The notes below the pieces were generated by a model. It saw only the letters and a program-made list of their open reading frames with translations. It was not told the origin of the DNA and made no database searches. This document shows, in pieces, positions 16,438-16,903 of a stretch of DNA of 16,903 bases (positions are counted from its first letter, which is position 1; every line of letters starts with the position of its first letter). The stretch lies in contig JALTUB010000191.1 of assembly GCA_027047745.1 (NCBI GenBank), positions 1-16,903 of the forward strand, in the 5' to 3' direction. The stretch is from Sulfurimonas sp. (GTDB lineage Bacteria > Campylobacterota > Campylobacteria > Campylobacterales > Sulfurimonadaceae). Made by a program: the position numbers and the translations under genes.

Positions 16438-16557
16438 CAGTTGTTTTAAAATACCTAGGGAGATAAACTTTGCGAGGCTAATTTTGCATAAAGTGCTCAT
16501 ACTGATGCCAAGTTCTTTGGCGGCAGCCTCTATCTTTCTTGTTTCATCTTTAGTTAC
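16438..16557 (-). pseudogene. Fragment of a ribbon-helix-helix-like protein
   Basis: In this minus-strand frame 40 codons read VTKDETRKIEAAAKELGISM then STLCKI and SLAKF. The pattern TKDExxKIExAAKELGIS resembles ribbon-helix-helix DNA-binding proteins such as antitoxins or mobilisation accessory proteins. No start codon lies in frame after the stop upstream, and past 16438 the frame runs into the antisense of the hsdR end, so the gene is broken at both ends. It may be debris that hsdR was joined to. Family assignment is tentative. Confidence 0.35.
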
Positions 16558-16667
16558 ATGGGTACAAATCCATAAAAGGCATTACTTGCCCATATAGACT
16601 TAAACTTGTTTAAGTATTCTTCCCAGCTTAAGAGATTTTCACTGGAAGGGGTCTCAACAATTTTCAA
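16554..16667 (-). other. Short orphan open frame, 37 codons
   Basis: Starting from a TTG at 16667, this frame reads LKIVETPSSE, NLLSWEEYLN, KFKSIW and ends FYGFVPM at a stop shared with the edge of the ribbon-helix-helix-like fragment. The composition looks protein-like, and the close spacing to that fragment recalls small toxin-antitoxin or regulatory pairs. There is no good ribosome site, and I do not recognise the peptide. It could be the remnant of a longer gene. Confidence 0.25.
16598..16615. repeat. 18-bp palindrome ACTTAAAC-TT-GTTTAAGT
   Basis: Two perfect 8-bp arms are separated by TT. It lies inside the orphan minus-strand frame. It has no T-run and is too AT-rich to be a convincing terminator. 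It shares TTAAACTT with 158-165 near the left end of the window. It could be an operator or recombination site, or chance in AT-rich sequence. Confidence 0.3.
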
Positions 16668-16709
16668 GAGAATTTACGTTATGTTAATCAATATCCCTAT
16701 ATAGGTTCG

Positions 16710-16737
16710 ATGTCCATAAAGGTACCGATTGGGACAT
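16710..16737. repeat. 28-bp imperfect dyad, possible serine recombinase site
   Basis: The two 14-base half-sites match at 10 positions. The outer ends are ATGTCC (16710-16715) and GGACAT (16732-16737), and the centre is GGTACC (16721-16726) with TA at the axis. Length and symmetry fit the 28-bp crossover subsites used by serine resolvases and invertases, and the dyad sits 16 bases past the stop of such a gene. Function is inferred from position and shape only. Confidence 0.35.
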
Positions 16738-16753
16738 GAAACTTTAAAATAGC

Positions 16754-16903
16754 TTAATTGCCACTAGCCGGAATCCGCCGATAAAGCGTAGCAAGGGACA
16801 CTCCAAGATTATTGGCAACATCTTTTGGTAGAACACCATTGTCTAAAAGTTTTTTTGCAGCACTCAATTTACTATCTGTCATTTTACGTTTACGACCGCC
16901 TTT
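16754..16903 (-). CDS. C-terminal end of a serine recombinase (resolvase/invertase), partial
   Basis: The frame enters from the right edge of the window and ends at TAA (16754-16756). The visible 49 residues read GGRKRKMTDSKLSAAKKLLD, then VLPKDVANNLGVSLATLYRR and IPASGN. This is the helix-turn-helix DNA-binding tail of the resolvase/invertase family: a GRKxKL entry, a helix with AAxxLL, the DVAxxLGVSxxTLYR recognition helix, and an IPA ending. The catalytic Ser domain would lie outside the window. Whether it is a transposon resolvase, a plasmid resolvase or an invertase cannot be told from this end. It faces the hsd operon, with about 316 bases of decayed DNA between. Confidence 0.85.
   Translation of the reverse strand, partial: KGGRKRKMTDSKLSAAKKLLDNGVLPKDVANNLGVSLATLYRRIPASGN

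Noticed and set aside
1..16903. CRISPR array, tRNA or rRNA genes
   Set aside because: No regularly spaced repeats, cloverleaf-like segments or conserved rRNA stretches were noticed on either strand.

Overview
The window is an AT-rich (roughly one third G+C by eye) bacterial segment dominated by one long, tightly packed, plus-strand defence operon. The extended -10 promoters (TGnTATAAT with no evident -35 box), the codon use and the style of the restriction genes suggest a Campylobacterota (epsilonproteobacterial) host such as a Sulfurimonas, Sulfurovum or Arcobacter relative. This is inference; no rRNA or tRNA gene is present to confirm it.

Layout. 1-227: AT-rich non-coding DNA. 268-1167: an intact tyrosine recombinase with its own extended -10 promoter. 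1168-1774: no intact gene, but the frameshifted C-terminal part of a DDE transposase (IS1380-like). The -10 box of the following operon lies on the last codon and stop of this relic. 1775-16437: eight genes read in the same direction with overlaps or gaps of at most 9 bases: hsdM, hsdS, a pentapeptide-repeat membrane protein, a KAP-type P-loop NTPase, a 192-residue tail-anchored-looking protein, a GIY-YIG nuclease with a RAMA-like C-terminal domain, a 1441-residue STAND NTPase with an N-terminal Mrr-like nuclease (Avs-like), and hsdR. 16438-16903: decayed minus-strand DNA with a ribbon-helix-helix-like fragment, a 37-codon orphan frame, a 28-bp dyad, and the C-terminal end of a serine recombinase that runs off the window.

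How the genes work together. hsdM, hsdS and hsdR form a complete type I restriction-modification system with its key motifs intact. The five genes between hsdS and hsdR are translationally coupled to it and to each other. They appear to form two further modules. One is membrane-linked (pentapeptide membrane protein, KAP NTPase, small tail-anchored protein). The other carries nucleases (GIY-YIG/RAMA-like protein, nuclease-STAND). The inferred picture is layered anti-phage immunity from one transcript: classical restriction, plus one or two NTPase-controlled effector arms that act when restriction fails or is inhibited. Campylobacter jejuni type I loci are known to carry accessory genes (rlo, mlo) between the hsd genes, so the architecture has a precedent, but I do not recognise this gene combination as a named system.

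The locus looks like a mobile defence island: a tyrosine recombinase on one side, a serine recombinase on the other, an IS relic in the promoter, and gene fragments where the operon meets older DNA.
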